The translations under genes were made by a program, and so were the position numbers. Source: HGM10611 sp964384805 (lineage in GTDB: Bacteria; Bacillota_I; Bacilli_A; ML615J-28; CAG-313). From it: DNA of 12,509 nucleotides. A model generated the notes under the pieces. It was not told where the DNA came from and made no database searches. It worked only from the letters and a program-made list of their open reading frames with translations. Each line of letters starts with the position of its first letter. The first letter of the stretch is position 1. The stretch lies in the NCBI GenBank assembly GCA_964384805.1, contig CAYLLO010000037.1, positions 1 to 12,509 on the forward strand. Reading direction: 5' to 3'. Positions 1-7,366 of this stretch are shown here, piece after piece.

Positions 1-64
1 CAGTTGGTAGAGCAACTGACTCTTAATCAGTGGGTCCAGGGTTCGAGTCCCTGAGAGTGTACCA
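1..64 (+). tRNA. tRNA-Lys(CTT), 5' end cut off by window edge
   Basis: The window opens inside the D-arm. The anticodon arm ACTGA-CTCTTAA-TCAGT gives anticodon CTT (lysine, AAG codons). The T-arm CAGGG-TTCGAGT-CCCTG is canonical. The 3' acceptor strand AGAGTGT is followed by discriminator A and an encoded CCA ending at 64. Roughly a dozen bases (the 5' acceptor strand and the start of the D-stem) lie outside the window, so the acceptor stem cannot be checked. A terminator follows 12 nt later, so this is the last gene of its transcript. Confidence 0.93.
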
Positions 65-76
65 TTTTAGAAAGTG

Positions 77-100
77 AACACCTTTTTAGGTGTTTTTTTT
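77..100 (+). terminator. Intrinsic terminator of the tRNA-Lys transcript
   Basis: A perfect 7-bp stem AACACCT/AGGTGTT (77-83 with 88-94) encloses a TTTT loop and runs into a further six T residues (95-100). It sits 12 nt after the tRNA CCA end. The run of T on the + strand fits rightward termination. Confidence 0.88.
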
Positions 101-174
101 ATTTACTTAATTAATATTATATAACACATTTTTTTAAAAAACCTACAAAAAAATAATTTTTTTGTGTAAATTTT

Positions 175-219
175 AAAAAAAGATACCACAATTATATTGC
201 TTTATTATGATATCTTTTT
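175..219 (-). terminator. Terminator of the leftward ABC-F/helicase/kinase unit
   Basis: Read on the minus strand, positions 219-204 pair with 192-177 over 16 bp. The loop is 11 nt (203-193) and the 3' arm ends in a seven-U run, of which five are paired. Two of the pairs are G-U only in the leftward RNA. In a rightward RNA the same positions would be A-C mismatches, so the hairpin is directional and belongs to the gene ending at 251. The stem is AT-rich, so its strength is uncertain. Confidence 0.62.
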
Positions 220-250
220 ATTATAAATTATTATTTAGCACTTCAATTAT

Positions 251-751
251 TTACTCATTTTCTAAAATCGAAACCACTTCGCAAATATACATTTTATGAT
301 ATGAGTGATCTTGATAACACTTATCAATGTCTTTATCTATGAACAATTCAGGTTTAATATCATCTTCATAAATTTTCTTACATATAATAGTGAATTTTGC
401 TTCTTCATAAACAGTAACATTATTGATTTCAACAGGATGAAAATTACACTCTTTATCTTTATTTACTTCACGACCTGATTTTGTACCATAATAAGTTAAA
501 GCATCACGATATTTTTCATTAAAAAACGATAAAGCAAAATAATCATTTGATTCCGTAAACTTATACGTATAGCGAGAAGGACGAACAAAAATAAATGCCA
601 CTTCTTTTTTCCAAAGATATCCTAAACCTCCCCATGCTACCGTCATCGCATTGTGATTTTCTAATTTCCCTACAGATAGTAAGGCCCAATCATCTTTAAA
701 TTTACGATAACAATCATCAAATTTTTTGTGTTCAACTGGTTTAAATTTCAT
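251..751 (-). CDS. Possible internally started stand-alone flavin-reductase-like protein (alternative product)
   Basis: ATG at 751-749 is Met157 of the fused gene and would give a 166-residue protein, close to the usual size of small single-domain flavin-reductase-like proteins. The new N-terminus falls immediately before the flavin-reductase-like part (DWALLSVGK begins about 20 residues later). A strong Shine-Dalgarno, AAAGGAGGT, lies 10 nt upstream. Whether this start is used alongside the full-length fusion is inference. It may instead be a relic of two adjacent genes that became fused. Confidence 0.45.
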   Translation of the reverse strand: MKFKPVEHKKFDDCYRKFKDDWALLSVGKLENHNAMTVAWGGLGYLWKKEVAFIFVRPSRYTYKFTESNDYFALSFFNEKYRDALTYYGTKSGREVNKDKECNFHPVEINNVTVYEEAKFTIICKKIYEDDIKPELFIDKDIDKCYQDHSYHKMYICEVVSILENE

Positions 752-1219
752 TAAATCACCAACCTCCTTTCCATCAACAATTCTTTTGATAAATAAAAAC
801 CCTTCTTCTTTAATTGGATAAATAATTGATGAAGCATAGGAAAAAACCACTGATACAGGCAATTCATTTTGAGTTTTACCACTATTACGTTTATTTACTC
901 GTTGTGCACAAATATTAGTAGGGGTATCAAAATAGTAAGCACCCATTTTTACTTCAACTCCTAATTTTTTTACTTCCGTAACAAATCGTTTTCGAACTTT
1001 AGGAGTAATATTCGTTGCGTCAAAAATTACATCGAAATTTTGTTTTAAAGCCTCAGCACATTCTTTATATACTTCGGGCCAAATAGCAGATTCTGGCCAA
1101 TCAGGATTGTTATTTCTTATAGCATCAGTCGAAATAACATTGCAATTTAAAGTTTTAGAAAGTTCTAAAGCATATGTACTTTTTCCACTACCAGGGATTC
1201 CTATTAACATATGAATCAT
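251..1219 (-). CDS. P-loop kinase (polynucleotide-kinase-like) fused to flavin-reductase-like domain
   Basis: The 322-residue product has two domains. Residues 1 to about 150 are a P-loop kinase of the AAA_33/polynucleotide-kinase type: Walker A GIPGSGKST at 7-15, then a DVIFDATN strand at 63-70 followed by an Arg/Lys-rich helix, as in kinases acting on nucleic-acid or small-molecule hydroxyls. Residues from about 157 to the end resemble FMN-binding split-barrel flavin reductases (DWALLSVGK at 177-185, NAMTVAWGGLG at 190-200, RPSRYTYKF at 213-221). The protein has no signal peptide or membrane segment, so it should be cytoplasmic. The ATG at 1219 follows AAGAGGT with good spacing and lies 12 nt after the helicase stop, as the last gene of a three-gene unit. 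The substrate and the link between the two activities are unknown. An internal Shine-Dalgarno and ATG sit at the domain junction (separate entries). The domain calls are by motif recognition; pairing them in one protein is unusual. Confidence 0.85.
   Translation of the reverse strand: MIHMLIGIPGSGKSTYALELSKTLNCNVISTDAIRNNNPDWPESAIWPEVYKECAEALKQNFDVIFDATNITPKVRKRFVTEVKKLGVEVKMGAYYFDTPTNICAQRVNKRNSGKTQNELPVSVVFSYASSIIYPIKEEGFLFIKRIVDGKEVGDLMKFKPVEHKKFDDCYRKFKDDWALLSVGKLENHNAMTVAWGGLGYLWKKEVAFIFVRPSRYTYKFTESNDYFALSFFNEKYRDALTYYGTKSGREVNKDKECNFHPVEINNVTVYEEAKFTIICKKIYEDDIKPELFIDKDIDKCYQDHSYHKMYICEVVSILENE
762..770 (-). promoter_or_regulatory. Internal Shine-Dalgarno at the kinase/flavin-reductase domain junction
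   Basis: Read leftward the bases are AAAGGAGGT, a near-complete complement of the 16S rRNA tail, followed 10 nt later by an in-frame ATG (751-749). It is a stronger match than the site in front of the full-length gene (AAGAGGT before 1219). Confidence 0.6.
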
Positions 1220-1231
1220 TTTTACTACCTC

Positions 1232-3025
1232 TTACCATTTAATTTCTAATCGTTTATTGGTTTTTTTATTGTTGTCAAAGCTCTTTTTAGAATGTTCAGT
1301 TAAGAGTTTTCCTTTGTTTTTTCTACTTTTAACATTTTCCTTTTGAGGAAGTTTTTTTTCTTTTTGATTAATTTTTGAAATTTTAGTCTTATTGTCTTTC
1401 TTACTGTTTGTTTTCTTTTTACCAGTAGATATTTCAACGTTAATTTCGCGTCCATTATACATACAACTATTTAATAATTTTAAAAGAACATCAACTTTAT
1501 TGGTTGGAATTTCAAAAAAAGAATAAGTATTCATAATATCAATTCCCACAATTTTAGCTGATTCGATAAAGTGATTTTGCGTAATTAAATCTACAAGTTC
1601 AGCTTTATTAAGGTGATCAATACGTCCTAAATTAATAAATACTCTGGTATAACCATCTAATGTATCAGTTTTTTTAGTTTTTGTCACACTTAAATCTAAC
1701 CCTGCATCTTTAAAACGCGAATCCGTTTCAATTAATTGTTTCAAAAACGCAGCTCCTATCATTTCTGGTTCAAATGGATAACCTTCTTCTGATAAAGACA
1801 TATAAATATAATTCAAATACTCCATTAGATTGTTATCTTTATTATTATTTATTAATTCTTTTAAAATATGCTTAACTTTCGCATCTTTAGCTTGAGCATA
1901 AGATGGGGGAGCTATTTGAGTAATTGAAGTTTTTAATTCTCTTGAAAAGGACTTAATACGAGATAATTCTTTCTTAACAACAAATGAATATGCAGTTCCT
2001 GTTCTACCAGCTCTGGCTGTACGACCAATACGATGAACATAATATTCAAGATCATCAGGAATATCATAATTAAATACCACATCAATTCCACTAATATCCA
2101 AACCACGTGCTGCAACATCAGTCGCAATCAAAATGCGAATCAGTCCATTTCGAAACATATCCATTACTTTATCTCGACTAAATTGTTTCATATCACCATG
2201 TAAACATTCAACTTGATAACCTCTACTAGTAAGCGAAACACTCACCTCATCAACTTTCCGTTTTGTACGACAAAATACTAGGGCCTGCTTAAAATTATAA
2301 GTATCAATCATTCGAGATAAACAATCAATTTTGCTACTTTCAGCCAATTCGACATAGTATTGATCAATTTCTGGTAAAGTTGTATCTTTATATGTTGTTT
2401 TTACCACAACTGCATTATGTTGATAATTGTCCGTTATTCTTTTAATTTCTTCTGGCATAGTGGCAGAAAAAAGTACAGTTTGATGAGGATATTTAACATT
2501 TTCTAAAATAACATCCAAATCTTCGCGAAATCCCATATTAAGCATTTCATCTGCTTCATCTAAAACTAACATTTTTATTTTTTTTATTTTAATTGTTTTT
2601 CGACGTAAATGATCTATTATTCTCCCAGGCGTACCACAAATTATTTGAGGTTTACGTCTCAAATTCATTATCTGTTTTTCAATATCTTGACCACCATAAA
2701 CAGTACAAACTCTTAATCCACTAGTAAATTTAGCCAATTTTTGAAACTCTCCAGATACTTGCATAGCAAGTTCTCTTGTAGGACATAAAACTAATACTTG
2801 AACATCAGGATTATCAATATCGACAATATTAATTCCCGGTATTGCAAAACAACATGTTTTACCTGTTCCAGTTGGTGCTTGAGCAATAATATCACGACCT
2901 TCTAAAACAACTGGTAAAGCAGCTTTTTGAATAGGCGTCATTTCAATATATCCAATATCTGTTATAGCTTTTTTTATACTTTCTTTTACATTTAAATCTT
3001 TAAATTTTAATTCTAATTCTTCCAT
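1232..3025 (-). CDS. DEAD-box RNA helicase with DbpA/CsdA-type RNA-binding domain
   Basis: This 597-residue ATP-dependent RNA helicase should unwind or remodel RNA in ribosome assembly, mRNA decay or cold adaptation. All core motifs are intact: Q-motif near 8-37, motif I APTGTGKT at 50-57, PTREL at 82-86, GG at 111-112, TPGR at 132-135, DEAD at 156-159, SAT at 188-190, FCRT at 251-254, DVAARGLD at 303-310 and HRIGRTAR at 331-338. Residues about 459-533 match the small RRM-like domain of DbpA and CsdA/DeaD (YTRVFINLGR near 459-468). The last 60 or so residues are a lysine-rich disordered tail, probably for non-specific RNA binding. It starts 12 nt after the ABC-F gene, with AAAAGGAA before the ATG. 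The architecture fits the CsdA/DeaD/CshA group; I cannot tell which, so no symbol is given. Confidence 0.95.
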   Translation of the reverse strand: MEELELKFKDLNVKESIKKAITDIGYIEMTPIQKAALPVVLEGRDIIAQAPTGTGKTCCFAIPGINIVDIDNPDVQVLVLCPTRELAMQVSGEFQKLAKFTSGLRVCTVYGGQDIEKQIMNLRRKPQIICGTPGRIIDHLRRKTIKIKKIKMLVLDEADEMLNMGFREDLDVILENVKYPHQTVLFSATMPEEIKRITDNYQHNAVVVKTTYKDTTLPEIDQYYVELAESSKIDCLSRMIDTYNFKQALVFCRTKRKVDEVSVSLTSRGYQVECLHGDMKQFSRDKVMDMFRNGLIRILIATDVAARGLDISGIDVVFNYDIPDDLEYYVHRIGRTARAGRTGTAYSFVVKKELSRIKSFSRELKTSITQIAPPSYAQAKDAKVKHILKELINNNKDNNLMEYLNYIYMSLSEEGYPFEPEMIGAAFLKQLIETDSRFKDAGLDLSVTKTKKTDTLDGYTRVFINLGRIDHLNKAELVDLITQNHFIESAKIVGIDIMNTYSFFEIPTNKVDVLLKLLNSCMYNGREINVEISTGKKKTNSKKDNKTKISKINQKEKKLPQKENVKSRKNKGKLLTEHSKKSFDNNKKTNKRLEIKW

Positions 3026-3037
3026 ATTATTTCCTTT

Positions 3038-4594
3038 TTATGCAGTTAATAAATCTTCAATATTAAATACTTTGGTCGCAAGTTTATCAACAAAATCCCG
3101 TTCATGGGATACAAAGATAACTGTACCTGGATATTTTTGTAAACTTTCAAGTAAAGATTCTTTTGCTGAAGCATCTAAATGATTGGTTGGCTCATCAAGA
3201 ATCAATACATTAGCTTTTTTAAGCATTACTAAGCAAAGTTTAACTTTCGATTGTTCTCCACCAGATAAAGTTTCCAAAGGTTGTAATGCAAGGCCTCCAG
3301 TAATTGCACATCTAGCTAAAACACTTCTTATTTCTTTTTCACTCATTTGAGGATAGAGATTAGATATCAGCTGCATTGGGGTCTCTTTAGGATTATCCCA
3401 ATTATGATCTTGTTCATAGTAAGCAATCTTCACATCCTCTACAAAACTAAATGTTCCATCTATTGGTTTTAGCTCTCCGATTAAAGTTTTTAATAAGGTA
3501 GTTTTTCCTATTCCATTAAAACCACCAATAGCTAGCTTAGTGCCACTTTTAATTTCGAATGACATTGGTGGTAATAGTGAGGCATAGTACCCAATTTCTA
3601 AGTTTTTAACTTCTAAAAACTTATGGGAGCTAATACTCTGATAGTTAAAATTCAAATAAATCTTGGTATTACTATTTTTAGGTTTTTCTAATACTTCCAT
3701 TTTATCAAGTTTCTTTTGACGACTTTTAGCCATATTAGCTGTGGAAGCTCTAGCTTTATTCTTTTGAATATATTCTTCCAACTTTGCTCGTTCTTTTTGA
3801 TTACTCGTATATTGGCGTTCATAATTTTCCATCATCATGGCTTTTTTAATTAAATAATCTTGATAATTACCACGATATCTAGTAATTTTTCCAAATTCGA
3901 TGTCAAAAATAACATTTACTACATCATTTAAAAATTCTTGGTTATGTGAAACAATTAAAAAAGTCCCTTTATACTCTTTTAAATACTTTACTAGCCAATC
4001 AACATGATTAGTATCTAAAAAGTTAGTTGGTTCATCAAGAATAATTAAATCTGGATTTTCAAGTAATAGCTTTGCTAAAATAACTTTTATTTTTTGCCCC
4101 CCAGATAGATTTCCAAGTGGAGTATTCATTCCATAATTTGTTACTCCTAATCCACTTGCTACACGCATAATATTGGATTCCATTGCATAAAAATCAGCAC
4201 GTTCGAGTTCTTCACGAATTGAGGTAGCCTTATTAACTAGTTTTGTTAGAGCATCCTTGTCAATTTCATTAGCCATTTCCCAATTTACCTTTTCTAATTT
4301 TTCAGCTGAGTCCAAAACACCTTTAAAAGCACTTTTTAAGTAAGTCATAATAGTCATTTTTTTATCAACTTTTAGATATTGATCTAAGTATCCAACTTTA
4401 ATATTTTTATCGAAAATAATCTCACCAGAATCTGGAATAACTTTTTGCCCTAAAATTTCAATTAGTGTCGATTTCCCTACACCATTTTGTCCAACAATTC
4501 CAATTTTATCATTTTTAAACACTCGAAAAGAAGCATTAGAATATAGTGTTTTTTTATCATAGGTCATTGATAAATTTTTAACTGTTAACAGCAT
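3038..4594 (-). CDS. ABC-F family ATPase (ribosome-associated type)
   Basis: The 518-residue protein has two ABC ATPase domains in one chain and no membrane segment, which defines the ABC-F family. Known members bind the ribosomal E-site region and act in translation. Domain 1 has Walker A GQNGVGKS (35-42), LSGGQ (163-167), Walker B with catalytic Glu188 (LDEPTN) and an H-loop SH at 216-217. A charged linker of about 65 residues (240-305) includes the helical P-site-tRNA-interacting motif. Domain 2 has Walker A GFNGIGKTT (358-366), LSGGE (443-447), Glu468 (LDEPTNHLD) and SH at 496-497. It ends soon after domain 2, with no C-terminal extension. It heads the leftward unit, with GGAGG 7 nt before the ATG. 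The short linker argues for a housekeeping translation factor more than an antibiotic-protection protein, but this is not proved. Confidence 0.95.
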   Translation of the reverse strand: MLLTVKNLSMTYDKKTLYSNASFRVFKNDKIGIVGQNGVGKSTLIEILGQKVIPDSGEIIFDKNIKVGYLDQYLKVDKKMTIMTYLKSAFKGVLDSAEKLEKVNWEMANEIDKDALTKLVNKATSIREELERADFYAMESNIMRVASGLGVTNYGMNTPLGNLSGGQKIKVILAKLLLENPDLIILDEPTNFLDTNHVDWLVKYLKEYKGTFLIVSHNQEFLNDVVNVIFDIEFGKITRYRGNYQDYLIKKAMMMENYERQYTSNQKERAKLEEYIQKNKARASTANMAKSRQKKLDKMEVLEKPKNSNTKIYLNFNYQSISSHKFLEVKNLEIGYYASLLPPMSFEIKSGTKLAIGGFNGIGKTTLLKTLIGELKPIDGTFSFVEDVKIAYYEQDHNWDNPKETPMQLISNLYPQMSEKEIRSVLARCAITGGLALQPLETLSGGEQSKVKLCLVMLKKANVLILDEPTNHLDASAKESLLESLQKYPGTVIFVSHERDFVDKLATKVFNIEDLLTA

Positions 4595-4623
4595 TTTAAT
4601 CCTCCTTTTTAGTAAATCGCCTT

Positions 4624-4632
4624 ATTATATCA
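4624..4632 (-). promoter_or_regulatory. Extended -10 promoter of the ABC-F unit
   Basis: Leftward TGA-TATAAT is a perfect -10 hexamer with the extended TGn element. No convincing -35 lies 16-18 nt upstream, as is common for extended -10 promoters. The expected start near 4617 gives a leader of about 23 nt that contains the GGAGG ribosome site and leaves no room for a leader peptide or attenuator. Confidence 0.72.
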
Positions 4633-4661
4633 TATTTTATAAAAAAATGCATTTAAAATAA

Positions 4662-4695
4662 AATATGATATTTCCAATTTTAGAAATATCATATT
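4662..4695 (-). terminator. Terminator of the regulator/kinase/HtrA unit
   Basis: A perfect 13-bp inverted repeat AATATGATATTTC/GAAATATCATATT (4662-4674 with 4683-4695) has an 8-nt loop. It begins 7 nt beyond the HtrA stop codon. Leftward it runs into TTATTTTAAA, a moderate U-rich tail. It separates the HtrA transcript from the ABC-F promoter just beyond. Confidence 0.75.
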
Positions 4696-4701
4696 AGTTT
4701 T

Positions 4702-5949
4702 TTAAGATTTTAAAGTTACAGTAATTGTTTCAATCTGACCACTTGTTCTAGAATAGTATTCAATATCAACAACATCTCCAACTTGGAAATCGACTAATGA
4801 GTTTAATTTAGCATTAATAACATATGTTCTTGTAGCTTTTACTCCACCAACACTTAAAATAATATCATGAGCTTTAATACCACTATTGTACAAAGTAGTT
4901 CCTTCACTAATTTCAGTTACATAAATACCATAGCGCGTCTCACCATTATAAATGTCAGGAATTGATAAATATTCTCCGCCACTATTTTCAATAGCGTAAT
5001 CAGTTAAACTACGAACTTCTAATCCTAAAACACCAAGTTTAGCTCGAACAATTTCTTTACCAACTTCAAGGTATTCTTCTACTAATAAACTAACAACATT
5101 TGAAGGAATAGCAAATCCCATACCTTCAATTTCATCAGAAACAAGTTTTAAGGTATTAATTCCTACTAATTCACCATAAATGTTAAACAATCCACCACCA
5201 CTATTTCCTGGATTAATGGCCACATCATGTTGAATATAAGCCAAAAAGAAATCATCGATTTCATCCCCATCTGTATCACTTGCAATATATCTAGTTTCAC
5301 CACTTACAATACCAAAAGTAGCTGAACCATAATAATCATATCCATCTGGATTACCTATCGCAATTACAAAGTCCCCCTTTTGAAGTGTAGTGCTATCAGC
5401 TATTTCTACTGGTTGAATATATTTGGTGTGTTCAAAAGTTATAACTGCAATATCAACTTTTTGGTCATAGCCAACTATCGTTGCTGGTAATTCTAAATCT
5501 TCAGCCCCTAAATAAGCGTAAATATTATATTTTTGATTTCCTTTAGCATCTTCATTTAAAACTACATGTCGATTGGTTATTACATAATACTTATATGCCG
5601 TAACAATACCATCTTTTTTTATTTCTTCACGTTTATAGATTACTCCACTACCTAAAGAATTATTAACTTCCGTTGTTGAAACATTAGGTCCAAAACCACT
5701 AGTTACTATTTCTTTACAAGTAACACCAATAACAGCATTTTCAACTTTATTGATAGTTTCAACAACTGCACTTTGTAAATCTTCAACTTTGATACTTTCA
5801 TACTCAACTACTTTATTTGTAATTTCATTAGTGACATTAGTACTAACATTAGTAGTATTTCCAATATGTCCACTAACCATAAAAAATAACATTAAACAAC
5901 AAACTACAATAATTGTAACTGGTAAAAAGATGTATGACTTATTCTTCAT
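4702..5949 (-). CDS. Membrane-anchored HtrA/DegP-like serine protease with PDZ domain
   Basis: The 415-residue protein is a surface quality-control protease of the HtrA family. An N-terminal anchor (about residues 7-27) follows MKNK, placing the rest outside the membrane. The trypsin-like domain has the full triad: His128 (TNRHVV), Asp166 (KVDIAVI) and Ser250 (NPGNSGG). A single PDZ domain occupies about 338-413 (GIYVTEISEG onward). The ATG at 5949 is preferred over an in-frame ATG at 6000, because GGAGAG lies 8 nt before it and the anchor then sits at the very N-terminus; the longer form would add 17 polar residues read from the kinase gene's 3' end. It overlaps the histidine kinase gene by 11 nt, suggesting translational coupling and shared control. 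The segment SDTDGDEIDD (224-233) before the active-site loop is an unusual acidic insertion (see findings). Confidence 0.95.
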   Translation of the reverse strand: MKNKSYIFLPVTIIVVCCLMLFFMVSGHIGNTTNVSTNVTNEITNKVVEYESIKVEDLQSAVVETINKVENAVIGVTCKEIVTSGFGPNVSTTEVNNSLGSGVIYKREEIKKDGIVTAYKYYVITNRHVVLNEDAKGNQKYNIYAYLGAEDLELPATIVGYDQKVDIAVITFEHTKYIQPVEIADSTTLQKGDFVIAIGNPDGYDYYGSATFGIVSGETRYIASDTDGDEIDDFFLAYIQHDVAINPGNSGGGLFNIYGELVGINTLKLVSDEIEGMGFAIPSNVVSLLVEEYLEVGKEIVRAKLGVLGLEVRSLTDYAIENSGGEYLSIPDIYNGETRYGIYVTEISEGTTLYNSGIKAHDIILSVGGVKATRTYVINAKLNSLVDFQVGDVVDIEYYSRTSGQIETITVTLKS

Positions 5950-7366
5950 TTTTTTCACTCTCCATTTTTTTAACAATTGGTGCTGCGAACCAGAATTCAC
6001 TACCTAAACCAACTTCACTATTAACACCATATTCAAAATTATGTCCTTCAAGAACTCCTTTAACAATTGATAATCCTAATCCGGAACCACCGATTCCACG
6101 ATTATGATGATTTTTATTAACCTTATAATACCTATTCCAGATATCATCAATATGATCTTTTTCAATTCCTACACCATGATCAATAAAAGATACCTTTACA
6201 ATATTTTTCTCTACTACCTGCCTTACTATAACTTGTTTATCATCTCCACAATAGTTTACCGCATTATTTAGAAAATTGTAAATAGCAATTTCTATCTTCG
6301 TTTGGTCAGCATTAATAATAACATCTTCATCCTTTTCAAATGAAACACTACATCCTACTTGGGTTAACAATTTAGCGTTACGCTCAATAATCTTTTCTAT
6401 ACTTTCTGTTAAATTATACTCTTCTTTTATATAAGTAGCAGTATCACTTTGCATTTTCGTTAAATCTAACATATCATTAACTAAAGTAGTTAATCGTTTA
6501 GCTTCATCAATGATTATTTGTAAATTTTCTTTAGTCATTTCACTTGGATAATCTTGCATCATTTCACTATATCCAGCAATAAGTGTTAATGGCGTTCTTA
6601 AATCATGACTAACATTTGCGATTAACTCTTTTTGATATCGATCAAGTTTTCCAAGTTCAGACGATGCATAGTTTAAAGTATCGGCTAATTCTTTTATTTC
6701 AGTATAATCATAAGCCTCAAACCTTGTATCATATTTACCTTTAGCCAAAACTCTTGCTGCTTTATTCAAAGAGGCAATTGGTTTAGATACATTACGTGAT
6801 ACAATAGTTGCAAAAATTGCTGTTAAAATAATTATTACAATTGAAATGATATAAAACTGTCGACGCCACACTTGAACAATAGAATCAATAGGTACAATCC
6901 GAGAAATTAAAACTAGTAAAACTTCAGAATTATCCTGTAAATAAATTATCTTAGAAAAAGTAAAAGTTGATTCTGATTCAATAAAATTTTCAGATAAATT
7001 AGAATTTTCAATATTATTCCATAAACTAGCAATAGTAATAGGGGGGATAGTTATTCCATAAAGATTAGTAAATAACCCTTCAGGATTCTTTTTAATTAAC
7101 CAAATATTCATTTCGTTATCTGATTCTAAATCTCTAAATATACTACGTAGATCAGCAACATCTTCCTCAATAGTAAATTGATTATATCCTTTTAAATCTT
7201 CTTCCACTAAATTAGCAACATCGTAACAATTTTGTTTACGAGAATCAGCATAAAATGAATCCAATACCGCAACTTCTAAAATCCAAAAGATTAAAACGAT
7301 TAAGAAAGCAAATGTAATAAAATAAAGAAAGATTTTTAAAGTTAGCGAAATATGATTATTTATCAA
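5939..7366 (-). CDS. Sensor histidine kinase of a two-component system
   Basis: The 475-residue kinase senses an extracytoplasmic signal and phosphorylates the adjacent regulator. In order: transmembrane helix about 11-35, extracellular domain about 36-170, second helix about 171-191, HAMP linker (about 191-243), HisKA with phospho-acceptor His254 (NVSHDLRTPLT), then a HATPase domain with N-box residues Asn364 and Asn368, G1 DHGVGI (Asp396) and G2 GGSGLGLSI (426-434). No PAS domain follows HAMP, unlike typical WalK. The start is TTG at 7366-7364: an in-frame TAG lies four codons upstream, and no Met codon follows before the first membrane helix. It overlaps the regulator stop by 11 nt, so translation is probably coupled. 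The signal is not deducible; the linked protease suggests envelope stress. Confidence 0.95.
   Translation of the reverse strand: MINNHISLTLKIFLYFITFAFLIVLIFWILEVAVLDSFYADSRKQNCYDVANLVEEDLKGYNQFTIEEDVADLRSIFRDLESDNEMNIWLIKKNPEGLFTNLYGITIPPITIASLWNNIENSNLSENFIESESTFTFSKIIYLQDNSEVLLVLISRIVPIDSIVQVWRRQFYIISIVIIILTAIFATIVSRNVSKPIASLNKAARVLAKGKYDTRFEAYDYTEIKELADTLNYASSELGKLDRYQKELIANVSHDLRTPLTLIAGYSEMMQDYPSEMTKENLQIIIDEAKRLTTLVNDMLDLTKMQSDTATYIKEEYNLTESIEKIIERNAKLLTQVGCSVSFEKDEDVIINADQTKIEIAIYNFLNNAVNYCGDDKQVIVRQVVEKNIVKVSFIDHGVGIEKDHIDDIWNRYYKVNKNHHNRGIGGSGLGLSIVKGVLEGHNFEYGVNSEVGLGSEFWFAAPIVKKMESEKNEE

Noticed and set aside
145..165. Perfect AT-only palindrome (9-bp arms, TAA centre) as a second terminator
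   Set aside because: It has no G-C beyond one pair near the base and no free U-tract. Such A/T runs are expected by chance in this intergenic stretch.
1933..2127. Open frame of 64 codons inside the helicase gene, minus strand
   Set aside because: It lies in another frame over conserved helicase motifs V and VI and is explained entirely by the real gene.
3038..4594. ABC-F gene as an antibiotic-resistance determinant
   Set aside because: The inter-domain linker is short, there is no C-terminal extension and no leader-peptide attenuator (the leader is about 23 nt). A general translation factor is more likely, though resistance cannot be excluded from sequence alone.
5950..6000. In-frame upstream ATG that would lengthen HtrA by 17 residues
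   Set aside because: The added residues are polar, are read from inside the kinase gene and would push the membrane anchor away from the N-terminus. The ATG at 5949 has GGAGAG at proper distance.
5750..6007. Open frame of 85 codons on the + strand
   Set aside because: It lies antisense to the start of htrA and the end of the kinase gene, has low-complexity hydrophobic content, and shows no ribosome site or family resemblance.
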